Positions 32,294-40,802 of a stretch of 64,000 bases of DNA are shown in pieces. The stretch's first letter is position 1; the number at the start of each line of letters is the position of its first letter. The notes beneath the pieces are model-generated. The model did not search any database. It saw only the letters and a program-made list of their open reading frames with translations, and was not told where the DNA came from. Location: the NCBI RefSeq assembly GCF_000381985.1, contig NZ_KB907349.1:50814-114813 (forward strand), in the 5' to 3' direction. A program made the translations under genes and the position numbers. Source of the stretch: Novispirillum itersonii subsp. itersonii ATCC 12639. Lineage in GTDB: Bacteria; Pseudomonadota; Alphaproteobacteria; Rhodospirillales; Rhodospirillaceae.

Positions 32294-34495
32294 ATGTCTC
32301 CGACCCTGCCCCCTGTAACCCTGTCCTCGCTGCGTTGCCGTTACCGTCTTCTGGCGGGAACCGGGATGGCTGCCCTGATGGCGCTGTCTGCCCCGGCCAT
32401 GGCGCAGCAGGTCCCGGCCCAGCTTGCTCCGCTGTCGGTCACCGGGGCAGCGGTGGCATCAGAGGATGATGCCACCTCCTGGGTGGCAACAGAGGGCAGC
32501 ACCGGCACCAAGACCAAAGTGCCGGTGACCGAGGTGCCGCAGGCGGTCAGCATCATTACCCAGAAAGAACTTGAGACGCGTGGCCCGACCGATCTGGAAG
32601 GGGCCGTTGCGTATACTGCCGGGGTTTATGCTGATGCCTGGGGGCAGGATGACCGCTTCCAGCAATTTGTGATCCGTGGCTTCGATCATGGGCAGCGCGG
32701 TGTCTACCGTGACGGCCTTGCTGACCGGTCCCTGACCGACTTCACGGTTGCCCGTATTGATCCGTTCATGCTGGAGCGGCTGGAGGTGTTCAAGGGATCG
32801 ACCTCTACGCTGTTCGGTCTGAACAAGCCGGGCGGGATGATCAACGCCACCACCAAACGCCCGACCAGCGAGCCGCTGCACGAACTGAGCATCGGGTATG
32901 GCAGCTTTAACACTAAGCAGGCCACGGCGGATCTGGGTGGCAAGATTGATGGCACAGATTTTTCTTACCGGCTGACCGCCTTGGGGCGCGATGGGGAAAC
33001 GCAGGTTAAGGACAGCGAAAATGACCGCGCTGTCTTTGCCCCGGCGATCACCTGGGCCCCCAATGACCGGACCAAGCTGACCGTTCTGTCGCAGTATCAG
33101 AAGGTGGAAAGCATGTCCCCCTTCGGTGTGCCGCAGGCGCTGGTCGGCAGGATCGGGCGGGATGTGCAGCTCGGTGATTCCAAATACGATACTTTTGAAA
33201 CCGAGCAGGCCAGTATCGGCTATGAAGTGGATCACCGCTTCAATGATGCGTGGGCGGTGCATCAGGGGGCACGGTTCAATTACGTCAAGGCCGATTCTCT
33301 GGCACTGGCACTGTCAAGCTACGATTCCTCCACCGATCAGCTTGACCGCTACTATTTTGGTGTCGACGGTCAGACCCGGTCGCTGGCGCTGGACACCAAC
33401 GTGACGCACGACTGGGAAGGCAAGGGCTTGAAAAATCAGGCCTTGGTCGGGGTCGATTACCGGATTGCCTCCGGGACGGAGCGGACATGGCGCGGCAACG
33501 TCGACTCCGTCTTCAATGTTTCCTCGACCGGTACCGGGGCCCCCGCAGGAACTCTGAAGAATGCGACGATTGCCGATCAATACGTTAAAGCCCGCCAGAC
33601 CAGCGTCGGCCTGTACGGACAGAACCAGCTGAAAGTGGATGATCACTGGCTGCTGACCCTTGGCGGGCGTTATGATGCAGTACGGACCAGTGTTTCGGCG
33701 GTGGATTACGCCAACAGCACCAATCCGGCGGAAACCATCTCTGACGGGGCCTTCAGTGGCCGGGCCGGGGTATCGTATCTGTTCAGCAACGGCTTTGCCC
33801 CCTACGTCAGCTATTCAGAATCCTTTGACCCGGTGACGGTGGCGGCCCTGTATGGTTATAAGGACGCGGCAGGCAATCCGCTGAAGGCTGAACCGACCAA
33901 GGGGCGCCAGTACGAAGCCGGCATCAAATACGCACCGCCGTCCAGCAACACGCTGGTCACGCTGGCGGCCTATGATCTGACCCAGACCAATGTGGTTTCG
34001 TCCGATCCGGTGACCAGCCGGTACAATCAGACCGGTAAGATCAATATTCGGGGGATTGAGCTGGAAGGCCGGACGCAGGTGGTCAACGGCTTGACGGCGA
34101 TGACCAGTTACACGTTCCAGCATGGAGAGATTACCAAGGACAACGACCCGCAAAAAGTCGGTGCCCGCCCGGATCTGGTGCCGCAGCACATGGTGTCCGG
34201 CTGGTTGGATTATGACCTTGGGACGGCTGTCAGTGCCCTGAGCGGTCTGTCCGTCGGCGGTGGTGGCCGTTTTGTCAGCAACACGGTCAATCTGGATGCC
34301 AGTGGCAAAAAGGCTAATAATAAAGGGTATGCCGTTTATGATGCGGCGGTCCATTATCAGGTGCAGGAAAACGTGAAGCTGTCGCTGACCGGATCAAATC
34401 TGTTCGATAAGGAATATACGACCACCTGCTATTACGGCACCTGCTATTACGGGGATGGTATGACGGTGATGTCGTCTCTGACCGTTAACTGGTAA
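32294..34495 (+). CDS. TonB-dependent siderophore receptor (FhuA/FoxA-like)
   Basis: This protein of about 733 residues is an outer-membrane gated channel for ferric siderophores. A signal peptide ends at AMAQQ (about residue 40), a plug domain spans about 55-165 (TEVPQAVSIITQKELETRG, FKGSTSTLFGLNKPGGMIN) and a 22-strand barrel follows to the terminal W. A CYYGTCYYG segment near the C-terminus is typical of hydroxamate-type receptors. No STN signalling domain is present between signal and plug. ATG 32294 is preferred, with GAGG 8 bp upstream; GTG 32285 is possible. It probably imports the siderophore made by the genes at 34571-47374. Confidence 0.93.
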   Translation: MSPTLPPVTLSSLRCRYRLLAGTGMAALMALSAPAMAQQVPAQLAPLSVTGAAVASEDDATSWVATEGSTGTKTKVPVTEVPQAVSIITQKELETRGPTDLEGAVAYTAGVYADAWGQDDRFQQFVIRGFDHGQRGVYRDGLADRSLTDFTVARIDPFMLERLEVFKGSTSTLFGLNKPGGMINATTKRPTSEPLHELSIGYGSFNTKQATADLGGKIDGTDFSYRLTALGRDGETQVKDSENDRAVFAPAITWAPNDRTKLTVLSQYQKVESMSPFGVPQALVGRIGRDVQLGDSKYDTFETEQASIGYEVDHRFNDAWAVHQGARFNYVKADSLALALSSYDSSTDQLDRYYFGVDGQTRSLALDTNVTHDWEGKGLKNQALVGVDYRIASGTERTWRGNVDSVFNVSSTGTGAPAGTLKNATIADQYVKARQTSVGLYGQNQLKVDDHWLLTLGGRYDAVRTSVSAVDYANSTNPAETISDGAFSGRAGVSYLFSNGFAPYVSYSESFDPVTVAALYGYKDAAGNPLKAEPTKGRQYEAGIKYAPPSSNTLVTLAAYDLTQTNVVSSDPVTSRYNQTGKINIRGIELEGRTQVVNGLTAMTSYTFQHGEITKDNDPQKVGARPDLVPQHMVSGWLDYDLGTAVSALSGLSVGGGGRFVSNTVNLDASGKKANNKGYAVYDAAVHYQVQENVKLSLTGSNLFDKEYTTTCYYGTCYYGDGMTVMSSLTVNW

Positions 34496-34516
34496 GGCTT
34501 TGTGCCAGATCATGAA

Positions 34517-34551
34517 AAACCCCCCGCCGGAGAAATCCGGCGGGGGGTTTT
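34517..34551. terminator. bidirectional terminator
   Basis: A 15-bp GC-rich stem, AAACCCCCCGCCGGA with its complement around a GAAA loop, lies between the convergent receptor gene and the iron-island operon and can serve both. Confidence 0.9.
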
Positions 34552-34570
34552 GTCTGAGCGGGGGGATGCG

Positions 34571-35791
34571 TCAGACGCGGGCGGCGGCAAGGGCGGCGGA
34601 CAGGTCATCCCACAGGGTTTCCACCGGCTCCAGCCCGACCGCGAGGCGGATCAGGCGTTGACTGATGCCAAAGCGGGCGAAGGGGTTGGGCACCGGTGAC
34701 GGTGCGGTCGGTACCGCGACTTTCAGGGGGACCAGCAGGCTTTCCGGCCCGCCCCAGCTGACCCCCAGCCGGATATGGCGCAGCGCATTAGCAAAGCGGG
34801 GCACATCGACCGCCGGGCTGACCTCGAACGAGAACACACCGCCGAACCCGGTCAGGCTGCGGGGGCCTGTCACCGTGCGCAGGCCGGGATGGAACACCTG
34901 CTCCACATCGGGGTGGGCGGCAAGGCGGGCGGCAATCTCCAGCCCGCCGCTCATGTGCAGGGGCATCCGCAGGGGCAGGCTGCGCAGGCCCCGGGTCAGC
35001 AGAAAGGCCTCAAACGGGGACAGTTTGGCCCCGAGGTAGGGGTAGGTCAGGCCGTTAATGCGATCAATCAGATCTTTGCGGCCGACCACAACCCCGGCGA
35101 CGGTATCGCTGTAGCCACCAAGATATTTGGAAGCCGCATGAATCACCAGATCAACACCATGCCGCACCGGCTGCTGATACAGGGGCGTGGCCCAGGAGTT
35201 ATCGATTGCCGTGATCACCCCGTGCTCTTTTGCCAGAGCGGTCAGGGCTGACAGATCCTGTTCCTCGAACGTCAGGGTCGTGGGGTTTTCCAGATACAGC
35301 AGTTTTGCCCCCGGCAGGGCGGCGGCCACGGCATCGGGGTCGCCGCCGTCGATGTAGTCGAAGCGGACCCCCAGAGGCACCAGCAGTTTTTCGAACAGCT
35401 TGAAGGCATCGCCGTAGACGTTGCGCACCGTGACCACCCGGTCCCCGGCCTGCACGAAGGCCATCACCACGGCGGCGATGGCGGCCATACCGCTGGAGAA
35501 GGCCCGTCCGGCCTCCGCTCCTTCCAGTGCGGCGGTCAGGCTTTCAAATTCCATCACCGTCGGGTTGTCGCCCCGGCTGTACACCAGACGCGGCTCTCCG
35601 GCAAAAACCGCGGCCATATCTTCGTAGGTATCGAAGCTGAACAGCGAGGTCTGAAAGATCGGTGGCGCAGCCGCATTGGCGGCGTAGTCGGTGCGGGCGA
35701 ACAGGATTTCCCGGACCTCGGTGAAATCCGGCTGCGGCAGAGAGGGGGAGAGATGGGTCATGGCATGATCCGGGGCATGAGGGGCTGTCAT
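34571..35791 (-). CDS. PLP-dependent Cys/Met-metabolism (trans-sulfuration) enzyme
   Basis: This protein of about 406 residues belongs to the cystathionine gamma-synthase/O-acylhomoserine sulfhydrylase group. The PLP lysine lies in ASKYLGGYSDT (about residue 220). YSRGDNPTVMEFE, SSGMAAIAAVVMAF and DNSWATPLYQQP are family landmarks. The exact reaction (cystathionine synthase or lyase, or sulfhydrylase) cannot be fixed. It starts 17 bp after fhuF and ends at a shared terminator, so it is likely the last gene of the siderophore operon, which is unusual. Start ATG 35791 is chosen; ATG 35761 is possible. Confidence 0.83.
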   Translation of the reverse strand: MTAPHAPDHAMTHLSPSLPQPDFTEVREILFARTDYAANAAAPPIFQTSLFSFDTYEDMAAVFAGEPRLVYSRGDNPTVMEFESLTAALEGAEAGRAFSSGMAAIAAVVMAFVQAGDRVVTVRNVYGDAFKLFEKLLVPLGVRFDYIDGGDPDAVAAALPGAKLLYLENPTTLTFEEQDLSALTALAKEHGVITAIDNSWATPLYQQPVRHGVDLVIHAASKYLGGYSDTVAGVVVGRKDLIDRINGLTYPYLGAKLSPFEAFLLTRGLRSLPLRMPLHMSGGLEIAARLAAHPDVEQVFHPGLRTVTGPRSLTGFGGVFSFEVSPAVDVPRFANALRHIRLGVSWGGPESLLVPLKVAVPTAPSPVPNPFARFGISQRLIRLAVGLEPVETLWDDLSAALAAARV

Positions 35792-35808
35792 GAAAAAGAA
35801 GGGCGCCC

Positions 35809-36558
35809 TTATCCCTTCAGCCTGTCGGCATGGGTCAGCGGGCAGTTGCTGCAGTTTCCCAGTTCCGGCAGGCGGTTGCGCAGGCAACACACCGTCCGGA
35901 TCCGCTGGTCTTCGACATAGGCGACCGGGCGGTACAGCGGGTTGGGGTGATCGGGGGGTAACCGTTCCTGCGCAAACAGGTCCAGCGCCGGGCGCAGGCG
36001 GGCGGCAAGGGCCGGGGCTTCCTTCGCCTGCTCGGTCAGGCCCCATTCCAGAACGTTGCCGACACTGTTCCACAGGACCCGCCGTGACAGGCGGCTGGCT
36101 TTGTGCAGGTTTTCCACCAGCGGGGCGATCACTGCTTCGAAGGCGGCGAGATCGGTTGCAAAGGCCGGTGTGGCAACGGCGATGTCAAAGCGTTCCGGCA
36201 GGGCTGTCTCGGACAGATGCATCCGCCACAACGCCGGGTCAGCGGCGGCATCGGCATCGGCGGTCAGGACGGCGATCGCCAGCGGCGGCAGCAGCACCCC
36301 GAAGAAATACTGCGCCCAGATGGATGCCAGACCCCGCCGGTCGGTGCCTTCGCTGTGCGTGGCGGCGTAACGGTCGATCAGGGCGCTGACGGCGGCGGGG
36401 TCAAGCAGGTGACAGGCCGGAATGCAGGTGTCGCTGTGGTCTGGCAGGTCTTCCGGGGTGCAGAAGCGCACGGTGCGGCAGCCGGACAGATATCCTGTCA
36501 TCCGCTGTTCAAGCATCAGGGTGATCTGATCCGGCGGGATGGGTCGGGCAGGCTGCAT
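35809..36558 (-). CDS. fhuF: FhuF-like siderophore-iron reductase
   Basis: This 249-residue protein ends with the FhuF signature VCCLRNRLPELGNCSNCPL: a Cys-Cys pair and two later Cys that hold the unusual 2Fe-2S cluster. FhuF-type reductases release iron from hydroxamate siderophores in the cytoplasm. ATG 36558 starts 8 bp after the permease gene; the longer in-frame reading overlaps that gene and is rejected. It fits the hydroxamate nature of the cluster. Confidence 0.9.
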   Translation of the reverse strand: MQPARPIPPDQITLMLEQRMTGYLSGCRTVRFCTPEDLPDHSDTCIPACHLLDPAAVSALIDRYAATHSEGTDRRGLASIWAQYFFGVLLPPLAIAVLTADADAAADPALWRMHLSETALPERFDIAVATPAFATDLAAFEAVIAPLVENLHKASRLSRRVLWNSVGNVLEWGLTEQAKEAPALAARLRPALDLFAQERLPPDHPNPLYRPVAYVEDQRIRTVCCLRNRLPELGNCSNCPLTHADRLKG

Positions 36559-36566
36559 GGCTTGGC

Positions 36567-38528
36567 TTACTCCCGGCTGATGAGAAGCAGGACCAGCGGC
36601 GCCCCGATCAGGGTGGCGGTCAGTCCGGCGGGGATCTGGAAGGGGAAGACCGCGACCCGGCTGATCCAGTCGGCGGCCAGCATCAGCCCGGCCCCTGACA
36701 GGGCCGCCCCTGCCAGTTGGGTGCGGGCCGACAGCAGGCCGGGCAGGCGGGCCAGATGCGGGGCCATCAGGCCGATGAAACTGAGCGGGCCGATCACCAG
36801 CGTTGCTGCAGCGGAGAGGGCGGCGGTCAGCACCAGAAGCCGCAGCCGGACCGCCTGAAGGTTCAGGCCCAGACTGCGGGCACCCTCCGGCCCGAGGGGC
36901 AGCAGATCCAGCCAGCGGATGCACAGCGGTGTCACCGCCGCCAGTGCCAGCGCGATGCCGCCGGTCAGAAGGGCATCGGGCATGTCCACCCGGTAGGTGG
37001 ACCCCATGGTCCAGTTGAGCAGGGCGACAGCGCGGGGATCGCCGTCAGCGGTCAGGATTGAGGTCAAGGCGTCAAACAGGGCGCCGACGGCGATCCCGGC
37101 CAGCAGAATACGGTCGGTGCTGCCGCCGTCACGGCGGTTCAGCCACAGCAGGGCCAGCAACACCCCCAAGGCCCCCAGTGCGGCGAACCCGGTGGATGTG
37201 CCGCCGGTTGCCGCCGGGAAGGCATAGAGGCTGATCAGCATCCCCATGGCAGCGCCGGAGGTGACGCCCAGCACCTCCGGCCCGGCCAGAGGGTTGCCGG
37301 TCAGGCGTTGCAGCATGGTGCCTGCCAGCGCCAGCATCAGCCCGGCGGCGGCGGCGGCGAGAACCCGGGGCAGGCGCCATGGCAGCAGGTCGGAAAAATC
37401 ATCCCCCAGCGCCAGAGTCCAGCCCTCGGCCCCGCGCCCGACCGTCAGGGCAGTCAGCACCAGAAGCAGGGTGATTCCCCCCAGTGCCAGCAGCCAGCGC
37501 CCGGGGTGACGGGTTGGCAGGCGGCTGCGGGCCGGGGTGCCGGGGGTGGTGATCTGGGCCGGATGGCTGCGCAGGGTGCGGACCAGCATCAGGATCAGCG
37601 GTGCCCCGAAAACAGCGGTGGCGGCACCGGTCGGCAGCAGATCAGGGACAAAGCGCCCGGCGACGGCGACACTCTGGTCGGTCAGTGCCAGCAGGCCGGT
37701 GGCCAGCAGCGGCGACCACAGCAGGGACTGACGCAGGGTCCGCGCCCCGGAGACATATGCCAGCGCCGGTCCGGCCAGCCCGACAAACCCCAGAACCCCG
37801 GCTTTGGCGACCACGGCGGCGGACAGGGTGACGGCCAGCGTCAGGGCGGCAAGGCGGATCAGTGTCAGCGGCACCCCCAGACTGCGGGCGGCGTCATCCC
37901 CCAGATCCAGCAGCGACAGCGGGCGCAGCAGGGCCCATGCCAGCAGGCCGCAGACCGCGACCAGCGGTGTCAGGGTCTGCGGTAAAGACCAGTCGGTCTG
38001 TACCAGTGATCCGCTGCCCCACAGAAACAGGCTGGCGAGATAGCCGTCGTTCACCAGAATCAGGGCTGCCGATACCGCCCCCGTATACAGGGTGATGATC
38101 AGCCCGGAGAGGATCAGCGGCATCGGGTCCAGCCGTCGCCGCCAGCTTAGGGCCAGCACTGCCGCGACGGCTGCCGCCGATCCGGCGAAAGCGACAGCGA
38201 AGCGTCCTTCGGTCAGCAGGCCAGGGGCAAACAGCAGCGCCAGCGCCAGCGCCAGCTGCGCCCCGCCTGCGGCCCCGACAGTATCCGGTGACGCCAGCCG
38301 GTTGCGCAGAATATGCTGAAACAGGGCCCCGGACAGGCCAAGGGCATAGCCGCAGATCACCGCCGAGACCAGACGGGGCACGGCCCCCTGCCAGAGCAGG
38401 ATCTCCGCTAGCGGGCGGCTGTCTTCCAGCAGGGGGTGCAGGGCAAGGCTGCCCATTCCGGCGGTGGCGGTGAACAGCAGCAGGCACAGCAGGGCAGGCC
38501 GCAGGGGGGGCGGGACACGCAGGGTCAT
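36567..38528 (-). CDS. fhuB: fused double-length siderophore ABC permease (FhuB-like)
   Basis: This 653-residue permease consists of two FecCD-type halves in tandem (about residues 1-325 and 340-653), as in FhuB, with about 20 hydrophobic segments. Each half has its own ATPase-coupling region: ALGLSGALFQHILRNRLASPDTVG in the first and LALAGTMLQRLTGNPLAGPEVLG in the second. Both end with a GFVGLAGPALAY or SFIGLMAPHLARL motif. It overlaps fhuD by 4 bp. It imports the ferric siderophore delivered by FhuD using ATP from the FhuC protein at 48356. Confidence 0.94.
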   Translation of the reverse strand: MTLRVPPPLRPALLCLLLFTATAGMGSLALHPLLEDSRPLAEILLWQGAVPRLVSAVICGYALGLSGALFQHILRNRLASPDTVGAAGGAQLALALALLFAPGLLTEGRFAVAFAGSAAAVAAVLALSWRRRLDPMPLILSGLIITLYTGAVSAALILVNDGYLASLFLWGSGSLVQTDWSLPQTLTPLVAVCGLLAWALLRPLSLLDLGDDAARSLGVPLTLIRLAALTLAVTLSAAVVAKAGVLGFVGLAGPALAYVSGARTLRQSLLWSPLLATGLLALTDQSVAVAGRFVPDLLPTGAATAVFGAPLILMLVRTLRSHPAQITTPGTPARSRLPTRHPGRWLLALGGITLLLVLTALTVGRGAEGWTLALGDDFSDLLPWRLPRVLAAAAAGLMLALAGTMLQRLTGNPLAGPEVLGVTSGAAMGMLISLYAFPAATGGTSTGFAALGALGVLLALLWLNRRDGGSTDRILLAGIAVGALFDALTSILTADGDPRAVALLNWTMGSTYRVDMPDALLTGGIALALAAVTPLCIRWLDLLPLGPEGARSLGLNLQAVRLRLLVLTAALSAAATLVIGPLSFIGLMAPHLARLPGLLSARTQLAGAALSGAGLMLAADWISRVAVFPFQIPAGLTATLIGAPLVLLLISRE

Positions 38529-39397
38529 CGGGGCACCAGTGCATCAGCAAGCAGGGTGGCGAACCGGGCAGAGGACGGCAGCATGCCAAACATCAGCACC
38601 GGCGGCAGAACGTGGACCCGCCGGGCCTGCACGAACGGCAGGGCGTTCCACAGCGGGCTTTGGGTCAGCCCGGTTTCAAAATCCGGGGGCAGCGGGCGCA
38701 GGGTGACAAAGCTGCTGTCTCCGGCCCCGGCCAGCCGGTCGGCACCGACGGCAGAAAATCCCCAGTCAGAGACCGGATCGGTCCAGCCGTTCCGCAGCCC
38801 CAGCCGCATCAGCAGATCACCGTACAGGCTGCCCTGACCGAACACCCACAGGTGATGGGCATCGGCGACAGCCGCCACCAGAACCGGCGGCGGCGGGGCG
38901 GCGGAAAAGCGGGCCCGGCTGTCGGCCAGCGTGGCGTCAGTGCGGAGGATCAGGGCTTCGGCCTCGGCCTCGCGTCCGACCAGCCTGCCCAGTGTCCGGG
39001 TTGCTTCCTGCGCGGCGGCGTAGGGCTGACCGACCCCCTGATGGACACTCAGGGTCAGGGTCGGGGCAATGCGCCGCAGCAGCGGCTCCAGCCCGCTCTG
39101 GAACGGAATCAGGATGATCAGGTCCGGTTTCAGGCTGCGGATCAGTTCCAGATTCGGTTCAAACCGTGATCCCAGATTGACGGTGCCGGGCGGGAGGGGC
39201 GGATCCGCCACCCAGTCCGCATAGCCTTTGATATCCGGCACCCCGACCGGCGGGGCCCCCAGGGCGACCAGCGTTTCCGCCACCCCCCAGTCAAGGGTGA
39301 TGACCCGCCGGGCCGGTGCGGAAAAGCCGTCTGCCCCGGCCGAGTTTCCCCAGCCGGAGCAGATCAGGATGCACAGAAAGGCCAGCAGATGCCGCAT
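38525..39397 (-). CDS. fhuD: periplasmic ferric-siderophore-binding protein (FhuD/FecB-like)
   Basis: This 290-residue exported protein has a signal peptide (about 1-22) and a type III binding-protein fold. RRVITLDWGVAETLVALGAPPVG and SLKPDLIILIPFQSGLEPLLRRIAP are typical. ATG 39397 lies one base after the hydroxylase stop. It should hand the ferric hydroxamate to the FhuB-like permease, whose gene it overlaps. Confidence 0.9.
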   Translation of the reverse strand: MRHLLAFLCILICSGWGNSAGADGFSAPARRVITLDWGVAETLVALGAPPVGVPDIKGYADWVADPPLPPGTVNLGSRFEPNLELIRSLKPDLIILIPFQSGLEPLLRRIAPTLTLSVHQGVGQPYAAAQEATRTLGRLVGREAEAEALILRTDATLADSRARFSAAPPPPVLVAAVADAHHLWVFGQGSLYGDLLMRLGLRNGWTDPVSDWGFSAVGADRLAGAGDSSFVTLRPLPPDFETGLTQSPLWNALPFVQARRVHVLPPVLMFGMLPSSARFATLLADALVPR

Positions 39398-39398
39398 G

Positions 39399-40721
39399 TT
39401 ATTCAGCGGCAATCTGCAGGGCAGCGCTTTGGGTGCTGGCCCATTCCACCATGGATGGCGGCAGGGTCAGGTCAAAATGCTTCCGGCCAAGGAGCGCATT
39501 GACGATTTCCGCCGAGCGCCACGCGGCGATCGACAGCTGCGGGTCGACAATGCCGTGGCTGTGGCGGCTGGCGTTCAGGGCAAACAGACGGTTCGCCGCC
39601 GGACCGTCCCACTCCACCGAATAATCGCGGTTCAGGCGGTACTGACCGCTGTCGGTGCGGCGGATCCGGTCGGCCAGCGGGGCGAGGCACTCCGGCATGA
39701 TGGTGTGATAGCCGGTGGCGAGGATCACCACATCGGCGGTGAAAATATCGGTGCCGCCGTCAAAGGCGTTGTCGGTGTGCAGGCGGTACTGACCGTTGGT
39801 GTGGTCCATGGCGGTCAGGGTGCGGTTGGGCAGCAGGCGCAGGCGGACCGGATGACCGTCCAGATGTTTCAGCTCGTACAGGCGGCGGTAAATCGCTTTC
39901 AGGGTCGACAGCGATGCCCCGTCACTGGCCAGTTTCTGCTGGGCCAGTTTTTCGCCCTTCCGCGCGGCAGGCAGCCCGTGGAACAGGTCGCTGTAGGTCG
40001 GGGAGAAATATTCGTTGGTGAAGGGTGAGGCGTCGATCGGCTCGAAGGTCGGGCGGCGGCTGATCCACACCACTTCATCTTCGGCGGTCATCTCACGGTT
40101 CAGCAGGGCCTGAAACACCTCGCATCCCGACTGGCCGCCGCCGATGATGGCGATACGGCGGGCCGACAGAATCCCGGGGTTCAGGGCAATCTGGCTGGCG
40201 TGAATGCAGGTCGGGCCGAGGTGACGGCGGGTGCAGTCGGGTGCCCACGGGGTGGTGCCGACCCCGACGGACAGGCTGCGCGAGCGCCGGCTGACGCTGC
40301 TGCCGTCCGGCGTGGTCATCCGCAGGGTGAAAGCACCGTCCTCAAAGCGGACCTCCTGCACGTCATGGCCAAAATTCAGGGACCGCAGACCGTTGGCCAC
40401 CCATTTGAAGTACCCTGCGGTTTCCTTGCGGTAAACGGCGTCAAACTCGCAGTTCAGGAAGGCATAAAAGCGCTTCTGGCTGACCAGATAGGACAGGAAT
40501 GACCACGGATTGGTGGGATCAGCGGCGGAGACCAGATCCTTCAGGTAGGAATTCTGCAGCTCGACGCCGGGCAGCATCATACCGGGATGCCATGAAAACG
40601 TGGTCCGGCGGTCGAAGAAGGCGGCGGACACCTCCGGCAGGCGGTCGAGATGGGCGGCGACACTCAGGGTGAACGGGCCGCAGCCGATACCCGCCAGATC
40701 AAGCAGGGAAGAGGCAGACAT
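39399..40721 (-). CDS. lysine/ornithine N-monooxygenase (siderophore)
   Basis: This 440-residue flavoprotein of the IucD/PvdA/SidA family hydroxylates the side-chain amine of lysine or ornithine with NADPH and oxygen. It shows the FAD site GIGCGPFTLSVAAHL, the substrate-region PGVELQNSYLKDLVSAADP, the NADPH site IIGGGQSGCEVFQAL and the ATGYH motif near residue 340. Lysine versus ornithine cannot be decided by eye; the overall look is closer to IucD-type lysine N6-hydroxylases. It sits between the NRPS gene and fhuD on the same strand. Confidence 0.9.
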   Translation of the reverse strand: MSASSLLDLAGIGCGPFTLSVAAHLDRLPEVSAAFFDRRTTFSWHPGMMLPGVELQNSYLKDLVSAADPTNPWSFLSYLVSQKRFYAFLNCEFDAVYRKETAGYFKWVANGLRSLNFGHDVQEVRFEDGAFTLRMTTPDGSSVSRRSRSLSVGVGTTPWAPDCTRRHLGPTCIHASQIALNPGILSARRIAIIGGGQSGCEVFQALLNREMTAEDEVVWISRRPTFEPIDASPFTNEYFSPTYSDLFHGLPAARKGEKLAQQKLASDGASLSTLKAIYRRLYELKHLDGHPVRLRLLPNRTLTAMDHTNGQYRLHTDNAFDGGTDIFTADVVILATGYHTIMPECLAPLADRIRRTDSGQYRLNRDYSVEWDGPAANRLFALNASRHSHGIVDPQLSIAAWRSAEIVNALLGRKHFDLTLPPSMVEWASTQSAALQIAAE

Positions 40722-40802
40722 TGCGGAGATCCTTTTTGAGACGGTGTCAGGAGAGAGACGAATGGCGGGGGCTGTGGTTCAGTATTCCCCGCCGCCGGGG
40801 CC

